A stretch of 64,000 nucleotides of DNA, from NCBI GenBank assembly GCA_964034945.1, contig OZ035962.1:35739943-35803942 (forward strand). The letters run 5' to 3'. The notes beneath the pieces were generated by a model that was not told the DNA's origin, searched no databases, and saw only the letters and a list, made by a program, of their open reading frames with translations. Shown piece after piece: positions 10,310 to 20,941 of this stretch; position 1 is the stretch's first letter; each line of letters begins with the position of its first letter. This stretch comes from Chrysopilus asiliformis. Lineage: Eukaryota > Arthropoda > Insecta > Diptera > Rhagionidae. Both the position numbers and the translations under genes were made by a program.

Positions 10310-10529
10310 TAATGTCCTCTAACTCGAATTGTCTGCTGCCATCAAAATCGTTTCGAGTTAGAGGAATTTCCAGTTAGAGAAATAGAATTTTTTTTTTAAA
10401 ATACTTGTACTGTACATATATGTATAAAAATTTAAAGAAAAATTGAAGAGAGCGCAAAAAAAGGTTAAAAAAATTTGAGTTAGAGGAAAATTCGAATTAC
10501 AGGTATTTCGGGTTAGAGGACTTGTATTG
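10306..10529. mobile_element. pogo-like MITE abutting the mariner end
   Basis: The left end CAGTTAATGTCCTCTAACTC and the inverted right end CAATACAAGTCCTCTAACCC match well, with TA at 10304-10305 and 10530-10531. GAGTTAGAGGAA-type words recur inside. The AT-rich middle has no coding potential. Its left TA lies within the mariner right terminus, so one of the two elements appears to have used or overwritten the tip of the other. Confidence 0.65.
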
Positions 10530-10569
10530 TATATATAATTGTATATATAATAAAGTTTTAAGAGGGAAT

Positions 10570-10960
10570 TTTTATTAAATTATAATTTTCTTAAAAAATC
10601 GCCAGAAGTTTTTATCGTTACTTAAAACAGTGCGTCCTATCCAAAAATTTATAAACGCAAAATGTGTGCAGAATAACTCATCGAACCAATCGTTGGACAA
10701 TTGAATAATACGACAAAAGTTTTTGATTTCCGCATGTCCGTCCGTCTGCCTGTCCATGAACACCATAACTTTCGAAAGGATTAAGCTAGAGGTTTAAAAT
10801 TTTGTATAGTTGCGTTTCTCGTAAATGGCAAGGTTAAGTTCTTGAGCGGGTAAAACGCTTCCTACCCCACTCCATTTTCTCGAAAACGGTGAATGTTGAA
10901 AAATTTACTGAGGTAAAATGGGTTTGTGTACAGAATATGATTTTATATAAATTTCCCATG
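10570..10960 (-). repeat. Repeat B fragment
   Basis: The plus strand shows GCATGTCCGTCCGTCTGCC, then CATAACTTTCGAAAGGATT, GTTTCTCGTAAATGGCA and TTTTCTCGAAAACGGTGAA, in the same order as the copy at 34.2-34.5 kb. Confidence 0.65.
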
Positions 10961-11471
10961 CATCTAAATTTGATGAAATCACTCCTTTCTTCCTTCTGCA
11001 TGTGGAATTTGTCTAAAAATCCTTACTGTTCTTTCTGCGTCTGAGATGGGAAACGTTATCGTAACGTAACGAAACAACGATTTTCCTGTTTTTTCCTCAA
11101 AATTGCGTTATAAAGTTATAGAAATTTTATTCAGTTACAATAACGAAAAATGTAATGAAAACTGAAAAAAATGCTTTCGTTTTTTCGGTTTTCTTTTTTA
11201 ATTTTGCTTTATTTTACTTTTTATTATTTTTTGTGAAAAGTTCATCAAGTATAACCCCACAGTCCCACCACCTGCGTAACATATAATTAAAAATATTGTA
11301 TTAGTATTTTTAATCATATTTTGATTCTAAGTCAGGCATTGTTTGGAAAAAGAAATTTTTTAAGCACCTTTTTTGGTATCGGAAATATTTTCTTTTTGGT
11401 ATCTCCAGAAGTAGAGTCAATCTGGCGAAAGTAATGTTCGGCTCAGAATCAGCGACGTCAAAATAGCCTAA

Positions 11472-12037
11472 AGGTAGAAATACACGACGAGAGACTTTGG
11501 TCTCTTAGACCAAAAATTTCGCCTCTGCATACAAAGAGACCTGTGTATACACTTCGGAGACCGGAGATTTGTCTCCAAGTATCAAGTCTCTAGGGTCTCT
11601 GGGAGACTTAAGTTTCTTGCCGTGTAGCTACTAATGAGAGAGTCTCTTTAATGCGTCTCCGGTCTTCAAAACATTTTGATATCTATCTCTTGGTCTCCGG
11701 AGACGAATTTTGACATTTCAGGAAATTGTTTTGTGGGAACGAGAATTTGTTTCATTGTTTTGAGATTAAAGGTCAGTTTTTATAAAGAAAAAAAGTGTTT
11801 TTACTTATTTTATATTTTAGATTAGTGATATTGTTGTTATGCTTGGAGACGAGATACCTGCGTCGTGTATGCACTCTAGAGACTTTGCTTTTAGAGACTT
11901 TTTTAGTAACGTCTCCGGAGATCTTTTTTTTTGATCTCCAGACTTAAATGTCTGTGATCGTGTATACACTTTGGAGATTTTTGCCTTTTGTATCCTAGAG
12001 ACCAGAGACCAAAGTCTCTCGTCGTATATTTCTACCT
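11472..12037. mobile_element. MITE with GAGAC/GTCTC-rich ends, Harbinger-like
   Basis: The left end AGGTAGAAATACACGACG and the inverted right end AGGTAGAAATATACGACG are almost identical and continue as AGAGACTTTGGTCTCT. Many GGAGAC, AGAGAC and CTCCGGAGAC words fill both halves, like multiple transposase-binding sites. The flanks read TAA on the left and TTA on the right, so the 3-bp duplication is imperfect. No transposase frame is present. Confidence 0.65.
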
Positions 12038-12053
12038 TTAGATTCAATATCCT

Positions 12054-12301
12054 TAGGTTAGGTGAGGTTAGGTTGGAGTGGCTTCCAAAAAGGCACACTT
12101 AGGCCAGAAATGACCCATTGTGATACCACGCGAATCTTAAGGATCCATTTCCCTACAACTCGAACCATTTGAAGCTCCTGAGGAAGCGGCGTAGATCTGC
12201 GACGCTTGTAGCGCTTTGATCCTCTAGATTGTTTAGGAAGAAACTACCCAAATGAGTTTTTCTGCGTTGAGCTAGTGCTGGACAATGGCAAAAAAGATGA
12301 G
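12054..12301 (-). pseudogene. Truncated non-LTR retrotransposon tail, second copy
   Basis: Read on the minus strand, the frame ends with HLFCHCPALAQRR, then FLRSFKWFEL and a stop at about 12153. This mirrors the HLLCECPALQARR...KSGWFK end of the element at 5.9-6.7 kb. The 3' region then runs to CCAACCTAACCTCACCTAACCTAA-type tail text (12053-12077 on the plus strand), again CCTAA-rich. Only the last about 50 residues survive. TCCTTA occurs on both sides (12047-12052 and 12302-12307) and may be the target duplication. The upstream half of the 77-codon open frame (12302-12386) is not part of the element. Confidence 0.7.
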
Positions 12302-12390
12302 TCCTTAATATTGACACAAAAAATGTCGTTTTTGTTGGTGAAATTTTTTTATTGAACAAAACTTTTGTACGATTTTTTTTAATCACTATT

Positions 12391-12960
12391 TATACCCGTA
12401 TGGTGAAACCAAAGGGTATATTAACTTTGCCTTACCGTTTGTAACGCCAAGATCCCGTCATCACACACAAAAATGAATTACACCAGTGTGTTTAGAATGA
12501 TAAAAATAATTAATTTCTGCATGTCCGTCCGTCCGTCTGTCTGTCCGTCCGTCTGTCCGTCTGTCTGTCTGTGGCGCGGATTGCGGGCGCACGGATTGAG
12601 CTAGAGACTTGAAATTTTGCGCAGATTCGTTTTTCGTAAAATGCGAGGCTAAGTTCGTTAATGGGCAAAAATGGACCATTAGGGGGGTACCCCACATACG
12701 AACGAAAACTTTTTTTTCTGAATATCTCAAAAACGGTGAATTTTATCAAAAAAGTCCAAGAACAAAAGTTATTTAGGATATGATTCTACATAAATCTCCC
12801 ATACATCTAAATCCGATTGGAATAAATTTTAAAAAATCTTATTGAAAAATTTTACTTTAAAGTGGAATTTTGGTACAACTGCTCAAATTATGATACGAAT
12901 ATCACCATACGGGTTTTCAATAATTGCCAGATTGGCAATTATAGCTTCTGTTATGTTTTT
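12391..12960 (-). repeat. Repeat A, full copy A3
   Basis: The plus strand opens with TATACCCGTATGGTGAAACC, then GGGTATATTAACTTTGCC. It continues through an expanded GTCCGTCCGTCTGTCTG tract (about 12525-12572) and a GGGGGGTACCCC block, and closes with the ATTGCCAGATTGGCAAT dyad and GCTTCTGTTATGTTTTT. All blocks match copies A2, A5 and A6 in inverted order. Confidence 0.85.
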
Positions 12961-13036
12961 TGTTTGTATTTTCTTTTTGTAAAGTTTTATTAATTCTTTT
13001 TGTAGAATTTATTTTTATGGAAACTGAACTAAATTA

Positions 13037-13817
13037 CACTGTAGAAAATGAATTTGAATTTAAACCGAAAAATGGGGTGAAAACGGGGTAAATTTGCAAA
13101 AACGTAAAATTTCGAAAAAAAATCAGAATTTAGCTCGCACACCATTTAAGTTGTAAAATCACCCAAAAAACATTAATCTTACACTAGAAATAGGGTAATT
13201 TTAAACCTTGCGTAAAATTTCGACCAATATTCGTATTTTTACTCTCATTTTTGTGTAAAAACACACTCGCAGGGTATTTTTGCATTATTGTACGGACAAT
13301 TTAACCTTAACCTTATAATTCGCATAAGGTTTGTGGCATCGGAGTATAAATACTCGAATCGAGTTTTACTCTACGAAAATCCTGTGTGGCGCCTGCCACA
13401 TGACAGACATGCCCGGGAAATTTGGATGTGAAAACATCCGCAAAAATAATATAATATTTTTGTTTTTGCAGACCGTATAAGCCGAGAAATTCTAATACCA
13501 TTTTCGGTGTAATTTTAAACAAAAAATGTCGTAAAATTACACCTTTAAGACGCGGTTTTGCTACCAAATAGGAGGAAAATTACAACAAAAATGTGGTAAT
13601 TTTAAACATCCATGTCGTAAAATTACACCCGTATTGTACTTTTACTTCTTATTTAGCTTAAAGTTCCCCCGTAAAAGAGGCTTTTGTACGCCACAAAATG
13701 AGTAAAAATGCATAGCTTTTAAGCCATTACGACTCGGTGTAATTTTACCCCTATTATCGTAGGAAAATGGTTTCCTACGATAATAGGGGTAAAATTACAA
13801 TAAAATTTTCTAGAGTG
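13037..13817 (-). mobile_element. TA-flanked inverted-repeat element, family T1, copy 1
   Basis: The ends read CACTGTAGAAAATGAATTTG and, inverted, CACTCTAGAAAATTTTATTG. TA lies on both sides (13035-13036 and 13818-13819), as in Tc1/mariner-type MITEs. The interior has many TAAAATTAC and GGTGTAATTTTAC words, a TCCTACGATAATAGG hairpin near 13750-13790, and one arm of the foldback element found at 2965 (GCAGACCGTATAAGCCG; GGATGTGAAAACATCCGC). A second copy in the opposite orientation is at 47819-48542. No transposase frame is present. Confidence 0.75.
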
Positions 13818-14013
13818 TACTTTGTGATAACTGCATTATTATTAAAGTCCATTTTCTTAGTTTTCAGTTTCAATGAAAATTTATCAGAAAGTGTAACGAA
13901 ATAATAACGTAACGAAATGAAATTTTTTATCGTTACAAAACGAAATAAAATTTGAATTTCGTTACATAACGAAATGTGTAACGTAACGATTTTTTTTTCG
14001 TTTCCCATCCCTG

Positions 14014-15204
14014 AATAAAACATTAAGGTTAAAATCTCTAGGTAAATTTTTCACAAGCTGTAGAATAGTCTTCTTGTTCCAGTTCTTATATACATGATGT
14101 AAAATTAAGTTCATTACTTTATATAAAAAAAATAATTTTTCTCCTGTTAAAGAACTCTAAAAGTAACGGAAAGTCCCATAATGGATCTTAACTTTTCCTC
14201 AACAAAATGCCTTTGCGCGCTTTGCCCTAAAACTTAACCGTTTAATTTTTGATTTATCGAGAACTTTCAATACTATTGCGTGATGTTATGAATTAAAATC
14301 CTGCTTTTTCCTTTCCGAAGCCAATCGGCCGCACATTAATGGTTTGTTTCGACGGATTTACATTGACCATGCTGTTAAGGGAACTTACCTGGATTAATTG
14401 ATGATGATGGTCGCGAATCGCTGCTTGCTATAGTAACCCAGTGGCTTGAACATTCGAAATACCGGTAGCCATATCTTTGTCGACCAAAAATTTAGTGTTG
14501 AATTGTTGAAATTGACAAAAACGTTGCGTTCTTACCGTCAATTTCATTTATTTTCAGCTTAATTGACCTCCCGAACCATTTTCCGTTGATCTATCTGGTT
14601 GACCTCGAACCGAATTTTAAGCGGTTTTTAGTAAAAAGCCAAACTCCTTTTTAACTATTATGTTGAACTACACCCAGAGCCGAACTAGGTTAGATCTAAT
14701 AGAGCATATTCCTTCGACTCAAATTTATAAATTTAGAAAAGGAACCCAAAATACAAATCTTTGCTTCTTATATCTTTTGGTATTATGTGTGATTTTGATT
14801 AAAGTCTAAAGGACCTGTGACTAACTTTTTATGGTTCCGACTTTTTATATAGGCATATGTATTGAAGCATTGATCATAAATCGAATGGTTAACAAACAAA
14901 GGTGCTCATAAACCAACTTTCCGCAGTATCTATATTTTCAACTCAATCAATTGTTTTTCTCCTAAAAAAAGTAACAATGATACTCTAGCCTATTTATTAC
15001 AATTGTCTGTTTATTAAAGATCAGCTGATCATTTCGACATTCAAGTATCAAGTGTTCGATATCCCCCAACCCCATTATGTTCTAGTTCTTATACTCCATT
15101 GTTATATTTAGAAAAAAAGCCAAAAAATCGTAAAACAATCGGAATTTACAATGTTTTTGAGATTAGCACGATAAATATTTACACCTGTTCGATTATAATC
15201 GTTT
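14014..15204. other. No gene seen
   Basis: Unremarkable AT-rich DNA without frames of note, clear inverted repeats or tandem arrays. Confidence 0.55.
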
Positions 15205-15217
15205 AACATGATTTCCA

Positions 15218-15547
15218 GCGTAGTCCAAGTGGTAAAGTACTTGACCCGTGTTCCGGAGGTCGGTGGTTCAATTCCCGACTGTGGCACCACTCATTTAAAT
15301 CCACTCCATTTACTTTACGAAATGAGTAATGATAGTTACCGCTTGGTATGGACGACATCATCGGTATAGATTGCTATCTCTGCCTCTGCTGTTGATGGGT
15401 TGCAACGTAAAAACCTTACAAATGTTGTAATTCATTAATGGGTCGCAATCCATGTAAAACTGTAGGTGCGAAGCAGGGAAGAAATTGTTATGAAACCTTA
15501 ATTGAGGAGGCCCAGACTCTTCGAGGGGTGTGGCGCCGAGGATGATG
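15218..15547 (+). mobile_element. tRNA-derived SINE with target duplication
   Basis: The head contains an RNA polymerase III A box (TAGTCCAAGTGG, 15221-15232) and B box (GGTTCAATTCC, 15265-15275) at tRNA-like spacing. The body has no frame and the end is GCGCCGAGGATGATG, a short (GAT)n-like tail. AACATGATTTCCA before it (15205-15217) and AACTTGATTTCCA after it (15548-15560) form a 13-bp target duplication with one difference. The head is not an intact tRNA gene: the 3' half does not fold back cleanly onto the 5' strand. The SINE would need a LINE enzyme supplied in trans. Confidence 0.75.
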
Positions 15548-15555
15548 AACTTGAT

Positions 15556-15667
15556 TTCCACAAGATAACATCCTAGCATTTAAAGTTAATCAGCCAATTA
15601 AACATACCCTCGGGAGTATGTTTAATTGGCTGATTAACTTTAAATGCTAGGATGTTATGCTTGTGGA
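15556..15667. repeat. Long hairpin, ~50-bp arms
   Basis: TTTCCACAAGATAACATCC starts the left arm, and GGATGTTATGCTTGTGGAAA ends the right arm, with an 8-base loop CCTCGGGA at the centre. Only one mismatch (A against C) is seen. AGGATGTTATGCTTGTGG is then repeated in direct orientation just downstream. The SINE lies immediately to the left and seems to have inserted at the outer edge of this palindrome. Confidence 0.8.
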
Positions 15668-16102
15668 AATAGGATGTTATGCTTGTGGGGATGTTATGCA
15701 TCGGGATTTAACACCATGTTTAGCTTTTTAACACAGGTTTAAATTGTTTTTTGATAACATAAATTCCGGTTTAGCTTAAATTGCTGCTAAACTTTACTTA
15801 GCAAATGTCTATTAAGGTCCATTATTTCATCGCCAACCCAAAGAGAAAGAAAAAGGAATAGCGACAGATGTCTCTTTCTAGCGTTTAATATAATAAAACA
15901 AATGGTTTTAACTCATCTCTACACGGTTGACCTTAAGTCAATTTTCTAATATTAAAAGCGTGTCCGGGATTTTGATTGCTCTGTCGACTCCGAGTTTTTC
16001 GTTCAGGAGTCGAAGTTTCCTAAAAATTGTTATGGCATGAAAAAAAAAACGCTTTCCATATCATGAAATTCTCTATTTAACGAAATTTGCGATTTTTTTA
16101 TA
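15668..16102. other. No gene seen
   Basis: AT-rich DNA. A weak repetition of TTTAGCTT and GCTAAAC words around 15718-15800 is the only structure noticed. Confidence 0.5.
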
Positions 16103-16495
16103 CAGTAGGAACTCAGTATAGTGAACCCTAAAATAGTGAATCATTTGAAATAGTAAACACACCAATTTTTGTGATTCTGTGCCGGATATTCCCATACACA
16201 AAATTGTAGAAGTCTACAATCTTTCAGTCACTTGGGCGGAACAAAATCAGGTTGATTCTGGTGATTTGCGTGTATTAAGGAAAGTTGGGGAAAAAGCTGC
16301 AATGATGTATGCTCGAAAACAAGTTGTCCAGACGAAACTTACTCAATATTTTCATCCAAAATAGAGAATAAATAAATTAAAAACTGCTTTTTGCTAATTT
16401 AACTGCGTATCACATAGTATGCATAGTGGACCTTCCATACGCAATATAGTGAACGTCCTCGTTTTTTGCGAATTGACTATACCGAATCCCTACTG
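16103..16495 (+). mobile_element. Internally deleted pogo-like element
   Basis: CAGTAGGAACTCAGTATAG at the left and CAGTAGGGATTCGGTATAG inverted at the right, with flanking TA on both sides, give a pogo/Tigger-type element of 393 bp. GTGAAC/ATAGTGAA words repeat near both ends. It retains a frame of 61 codons (16179-16364) ending QVVQTKLTQYFHPK. The [ST]KITxFF-like finish is reminiscent of the C-terminus of pogo/CENP-B-like transposases, but the DDE core is gone. The assignment rests mainly on the terminal repeats. Confidence 0.7.
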
Positions 16496-16914
16496 TATAA
16501 GCCTGTAACGAAAATCTGTCCCAAGTTTTATATTAAACCGAAATACAACAAAAAAAAGTTGAAAATCAATCAATAGGAACCATCGGACCTTTTTTTACAA
16601 ACATATAAATTTTACATTTCGTAAAACCGAATTGACGTGAAATAAAACGTGAAATAAAAACATAGTTTAAGAAATAAAAACCTTCAAGGTTAATTACAGA
16701 TGTTTTGTTATAAATAAGATTATGGAGCGATGTTTAGACAATGATGTTGATTGTTTACCCATAGTTATTTAAGTTCAAAGATTTTGTCGATGAGGACAAA
16801 TGTAAAATGTGTGGACCTCCTGACATACGTTACTTTATTCAGCACTAAGTTACCGATTGGGATTATTGATTTACCTTGGTCGATTGTGAAAATTCAATAC
16901 TAGTAGCGGCATCT
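16496..16914. other. No gene seen
   Basis: AT-rich sequence without frames or repeat structure that I can support. Confidence 0.5.
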
Positions 16915-17735
16915 GTTGTTGAACCTAGTACTAAAACGGCCATTTTGTTTTTCTTCTCTTCTCTCCATATTTTTTTCGGGCGCGCGCAGTAACGCCCAGC
17001 AACACTTTCAAAGCCACCCGCATAAGCAAACACCAACACTCATTTCAAACACTATATCACTTCCTCCTCCTACTCACACATTTTCATCGAATTACGTGCC
17101 GCATACATCGGGTGAGTTTATCTCATTCTAGGGCTTTACTTCATGGTTCGCACTGTCCTACTCGTTCCAGTCGTTACTGCACGGAAACTGATTTCCACTT
17201 GACTCATTTCAGAGCACGCCTGCTCTTCAAGCAATTGAAGTGGAAGTCAAGAATTCTCACACCACTCAAACACCAATCGCCGGCATTTGGAGGGTGGCTA
17301 ATGGTTCGAGGTTTGGAAAGTCCAAAGAGATGTGTAGAGCCACAAGCGGGCCAAAGAGAGATTTTCTGCAAGATAGCATCAGAAAGTCGCTGTACCTTCG
17401 ATCTTCAATACCAAAACCTCTTCGACTTAAACGGATTTTGAACGCGTGCAGAAGCAGAACGCAGGTAGAAACTAACAGCAGAAATGCGTTCAAATGCAAC
17501 GCCGGCTTTTAAGGCCGACACGCCAACAGTAGCTCTAGAGATTGCGCAAGTGAGATAAGAGTACAGTTCACCCTCGCAAACAACAATCTGCATGGGGGTC
17601 CTTTCCCGATGACGTAGCGGTAAAAGGAGATGCACTCCCGACTTTCGCGTTCAGGTTTCACGTTTACACAATCCCGACGCGAGTTAGCGGATGAATGAGG
17701 GAACAGCAACCAGACAGACGGGGGAGGCAAAAGAC
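16915..17735. other. GC-richer island, possibly transcribed, nature unknown
   Basis: Base composition is visibly higher in GC than the surroundings, and overlapping frames are open on both strands (plus 16916-17131, 17112-17441, 17240-17512; minus 17266-17499, 17405-17635). There is a splice-donor-like GGTGAGT at about 17109 and acceptor-like TTCTAG (about 17141) and TTTCAG (about 17212). None of the frames shows a domain I know. It could be an exon of an unplaced gene, a promoter or CpG-type region, or part of an LTR element; the sequence alone does not decide. No terminal repeats were found. Confidence 0.3.
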
Positions 17736-18456
17736 AACACTGAGGTTATTGCCGATAACCATGCAAATAAGTTTTTAATTTTATTGATCAATTTATATGG
17801 CGCGATAAAAGTTGGATAACTTGTGGCGCTTGAAGCTTCTGTGAATGGTGATGTCTTTTGTAAAATTTTGCTTTTATGACAAATTGCTGTTTCAAGCTTT
17901 TGATTTACTTTTGAAAAAGTGTTACTTGGGTAGTATTTATTACTATAATGGGTTGACTCAATTGATTTTGGTGTTGGTTTCATTCTTGTTCACCATATTT
18001 GAATGTCACAAACAGTCTTTTAAAAGTGATTTTACATGGATTTGATAGACTTGAATGTTTTGTTGGGTTCATTTTCTTAACACTTTTTCATATATTTGTG
18101 AACAATTGTTTCTACACTTAGAAAAATAAAGTCTTTGAAAATTTAGGCGTGATTGGAACCATTGAAGTGTGTTAACTTTATGAAACAATTTTCATAGCGT
18201 TTATGAAGTTTTTCATAGATATGAAGTTTTTAATGGAATTTATAACGTATTTTCAAAAAAAAATCTTTCCTGATATACTCGAAATCATGAAAAAATTTCA
18301 TTGATCAATCGTCAAAAATCATGAAAATTTCACGTTGGTTTTAGTCCTTTCCAATGATTTCGATTTCTGTTGTATTGGTCTCTTTTTACTATTACCAAAT
18401 TATCTTGCTTTTACTTTCAGACTTATTTACCAGGGGCCTTACCAATGACCCGTGAC

Positions 18457-18631
18457 TAACTTAGTAACAGCTTTTGGTGTGTGCGAAACGGGCTATTTGT
18501 TTGCTAATTCTAGTAAGTTTTCACACATTTATCACAGCGAATTTAAAACTTTTCAATAAAAACTAGGATTTGAACCGAAATTAGCAAGCAAATAGCCCGT
18601 TTCGCACACATCAAAAGCTGTTACTAAGTTA
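18457..18631. mobile_element. Nested 175-bp MITE with ~60-bp inverted repeats
   Basis: TAACTTAGTAACAGCTTTTG at the left pairs with CAAAAGCTGTTACTAAGTTA at the right. Pairing continues through GAAACGGGCTATTTG and beyond with very few mismatches, leaving a short AT-rich centre. The target duplication is unclear. Near-perfect arms argue for a fairly recent insertion. Confidence 0.8.
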
Positions 18632-18812
18632 AATAAGTTGGTTTAACACCGAAAAATTGTAATTGTTGTGAACTCATAAGGAATTGTTGTGAACTCCCTA
18701 GCCCGGAGCTCGATTTTCTCCGATAGGTGATGGACTCCCTCAAACTCCCTTTCGGTGCGTAATCGACTCCATTTCTTCGAGAGTGTAGCCATGAAATATT
18801 TTTAGTTGTATT

Positions 18813-18996
18813 CTATTGGAATTTCTCGGCCTACAGATCATAAAAAAATATAACAAAATGTTATATTATTTTTGTAGATGTTTTCACATCCGAAAAATTC
18901 CTCCTAACAGGTCAGACATGCATGCTCTGAAACCCCATTAGAAACATATTTCTGGCATGGAAGCTGGCTCACCTTTATCAGAGCCAGCCTGCTTAG
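18813..18996 (+). repeat. Diverged partial copy of the 2965 foldback element
   Basis: CTATTGGAATTTCTCGGCC, then GATGTTTTCACATCCGA, CCTAACAGGTCAGACATG, CTGGCATGG and AGCTGGCTCACC follow the order seen at 2965-3130. The right arm is missing. Confidence 0.7.
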
Positions 18997-19303
18997 TTGT
19001 GCGAATTATATTACGAAGGCAATTTTTTCATCCATTTTATGAAATTTTCCATAAAATAATGTTTATTCTTGTACAAAGTCTATGAGAAGTCGTCTTAAAT
19101 TTTATGAACTATTTTAACATAAAATTGTTTTTAATGAAAACCGTTTTAAAAATTATGAAATACTTTTTCTTAAAATGAATGAATTTCTTCATAGACCAAA
19201 TAATTTTTTCTTGTATTTAATGGAGTTTTTCCTAGTTTTAAGAGTACATCTTAAAAGTAATGAAGTAATTTCGTAGATCGGATGAACAAAAATTTTCTGA
19301 GTG

Positions 19304-20937
19304 TAGGATGAACTAAATGCAGTGTCGATTTTAGAAGCCTTTCGTTTAAACATCTATCTATACATACTAGGGTGCAGATTTAGCTGAGGGAATTGGAAAG
19401 TCGAAGATGAAACATTTGTTATTAAAATTAAAAATTCCCTATTTTTTTTGTAAAAAGCAAAATTATTTATCAGCTCATTGTAATGGTTCTTATCTTTAAT
19501 TAAGGAAAAACAAAATGGCCGGCGAGAACCACCATTTTATCCCAATCCCATATGGAAAATATATCACGATATAGGTATGAAATGAAACGTACAATGCATG
19601 AATATTAATGTAAGTTGATCGGAGTTTGGTGTATTTATATATGAATGATAGTCGAAACAAGGTAAGGGAAACAAAAAGTAATTGCGAAAAAAAGAAAATC
19701 CTTTTTAGTGAATAGGAGTTAACAAAAGATCGAACCATTATGGTAAGCTGATGCTAAAATCAAACTTAATCAAAAGTTCACTCCAAATCAAACATTTAGT
19801 TTTTTTTTTGTGTTTTTGATGTCACTAATTTTGAATAAAATATTTCATATCTGTTTTCAGTTTGAAATTCATAGCGTGTGAAAAAAGGTTTTCATAATGA
19901 AATCGCTGTTATGAAACATGATTCCTTATGAATTTCCACAGTTTTGTGCACTTGGGTGAAATATTATTAATGCAGGTTTGGCCAACAGTTTCGACTGTCC
20001 TTTGGTGCAATTATTATAGTCAATAGCTTTATATGTAAGATTTAATAACTAAAAAGGTTGAATATTTTTGACTCGCGATAATTTTCCGATTTTATCATCC
20101 TATATTATTATTTAATTTAAAGAAAAAAAAACTAATTTAGATGCACTGACTGATACTGAAAAATGCATCATCCTTGATATTAATATATTTTTTTAATTTT
20201 TAATTAATTACCCTCTATAATCACAATATTTATCATACTAATAGCAATAAATTGTTAAACGAAATAAAATATATACCGACACTAAAACAATCAAATTCGA
20301 ATTTTGATGCCAAAACACGTGAATTAACTAGAAATTTAAACACTTCAGAAGGTCTTCTTTTTTGTATCAATCTTTGATAGGAACATTTTGTATCAAATTT
20401 AAATTTTGTCGAAAAAAATTAATTGTTGAGTACACCTTCATATATAGATATCACCACACATCCAATATAACAGATAATAGCAGCCAGCATTCATTAAGCA
20501 CGGTTATAGTTCCATTGTTAAACATCATATTATATTGCATGAGTTGTGTTAATATTGATTATAATGAATTATTTAACAGATAATTTATTTAAATTTGATT
20601 TTGATGATCGCGCCTTATTTTCATTCACACTAAATCGTTCGGTACATGGTATAGAACATATGGGTATTTATCGCTATAGATATGTAATGTACTGTGACGA
20701 AACATTACCAATTTGTGTATCAAGTTGAAGATGATATTTTTTAAATTCTTTTTACACAAGAGGTAGAGAAAATATTGTATGGGAAATATTTTAACCGTCT
20801 ATTTTTTAGAAAAATAACGAATTTTAAAAAACTAAGACTCATGAGCGAAAAACCACGGACATCATGGGCGTCCGCAAGATTTTGAAAAAAAAACTATTAG
20901 TTTTTTGTATTCCTTGAATAAAGGTGCAATTACTGCG
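19304..20937. other. No gene seen
   Basis: AT-rich DNA with anonymous frames only (for example 20362-20583 and 20546-20728). TTATGAA/TTCATAA words around 19860-19950 may be remnants of the element to the left. Confidence 0.5.
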
Positions 20938-20941
20938 TTAA

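Larger units (their letters stand above)
11041..14013. mobile_element. Possible large hAT-like frame enclosing nested elements
   Basis: GAGATGGGAAACGTTATCG near the left faces CGTTTCCCATCCCTGA at the right, so both ends read (C)NGNGATGGGAAACG inward. Subterminal CGTTACGTAACG-like words occur next to both ends (11059-11110 and 13890-13995). CAGGGATGGGAAAC is a common style of hAT terminus. I see no 8-bp duplication outside, and no transposase inside; the interior consists of the MITE at 11472, the non-LTR tail, repeat A copy A3 and the TA element at 13037. Confidence 0.4.
18115..19303. mobile_element. TA-flanked inverted-repeat element, CACTTAGAAAAA ends
   Basis: The left end CACTTAGAAAAATAAAG and inverted right end CACTCAGAAAATTTTTG sit between TA dinucleotides (18113-18114 and 19304-19305). 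Subterminal ATGAAATTTTTCAT-like words recur (18180-18330 and 19030-19200). Two other repeats are nested inside, at 18457-18631 and 18813-18996. No transposase frame was found. The termini resemble those of families T1 and T2 at 13037 and 40523. Confidence 0.6.

Noticed and set aside
15218..15290. Functional tRNA gene
   Set aside because: A and B boxes are present, but the acceptor stem does not close, and the sequence continues into a SINE body with its own target duplication.
17112..17441. Spliced protein-coding gene
   Set aside because: Splice-like signals exist, but no frame across them shows a known domain, and both strands are equally open.
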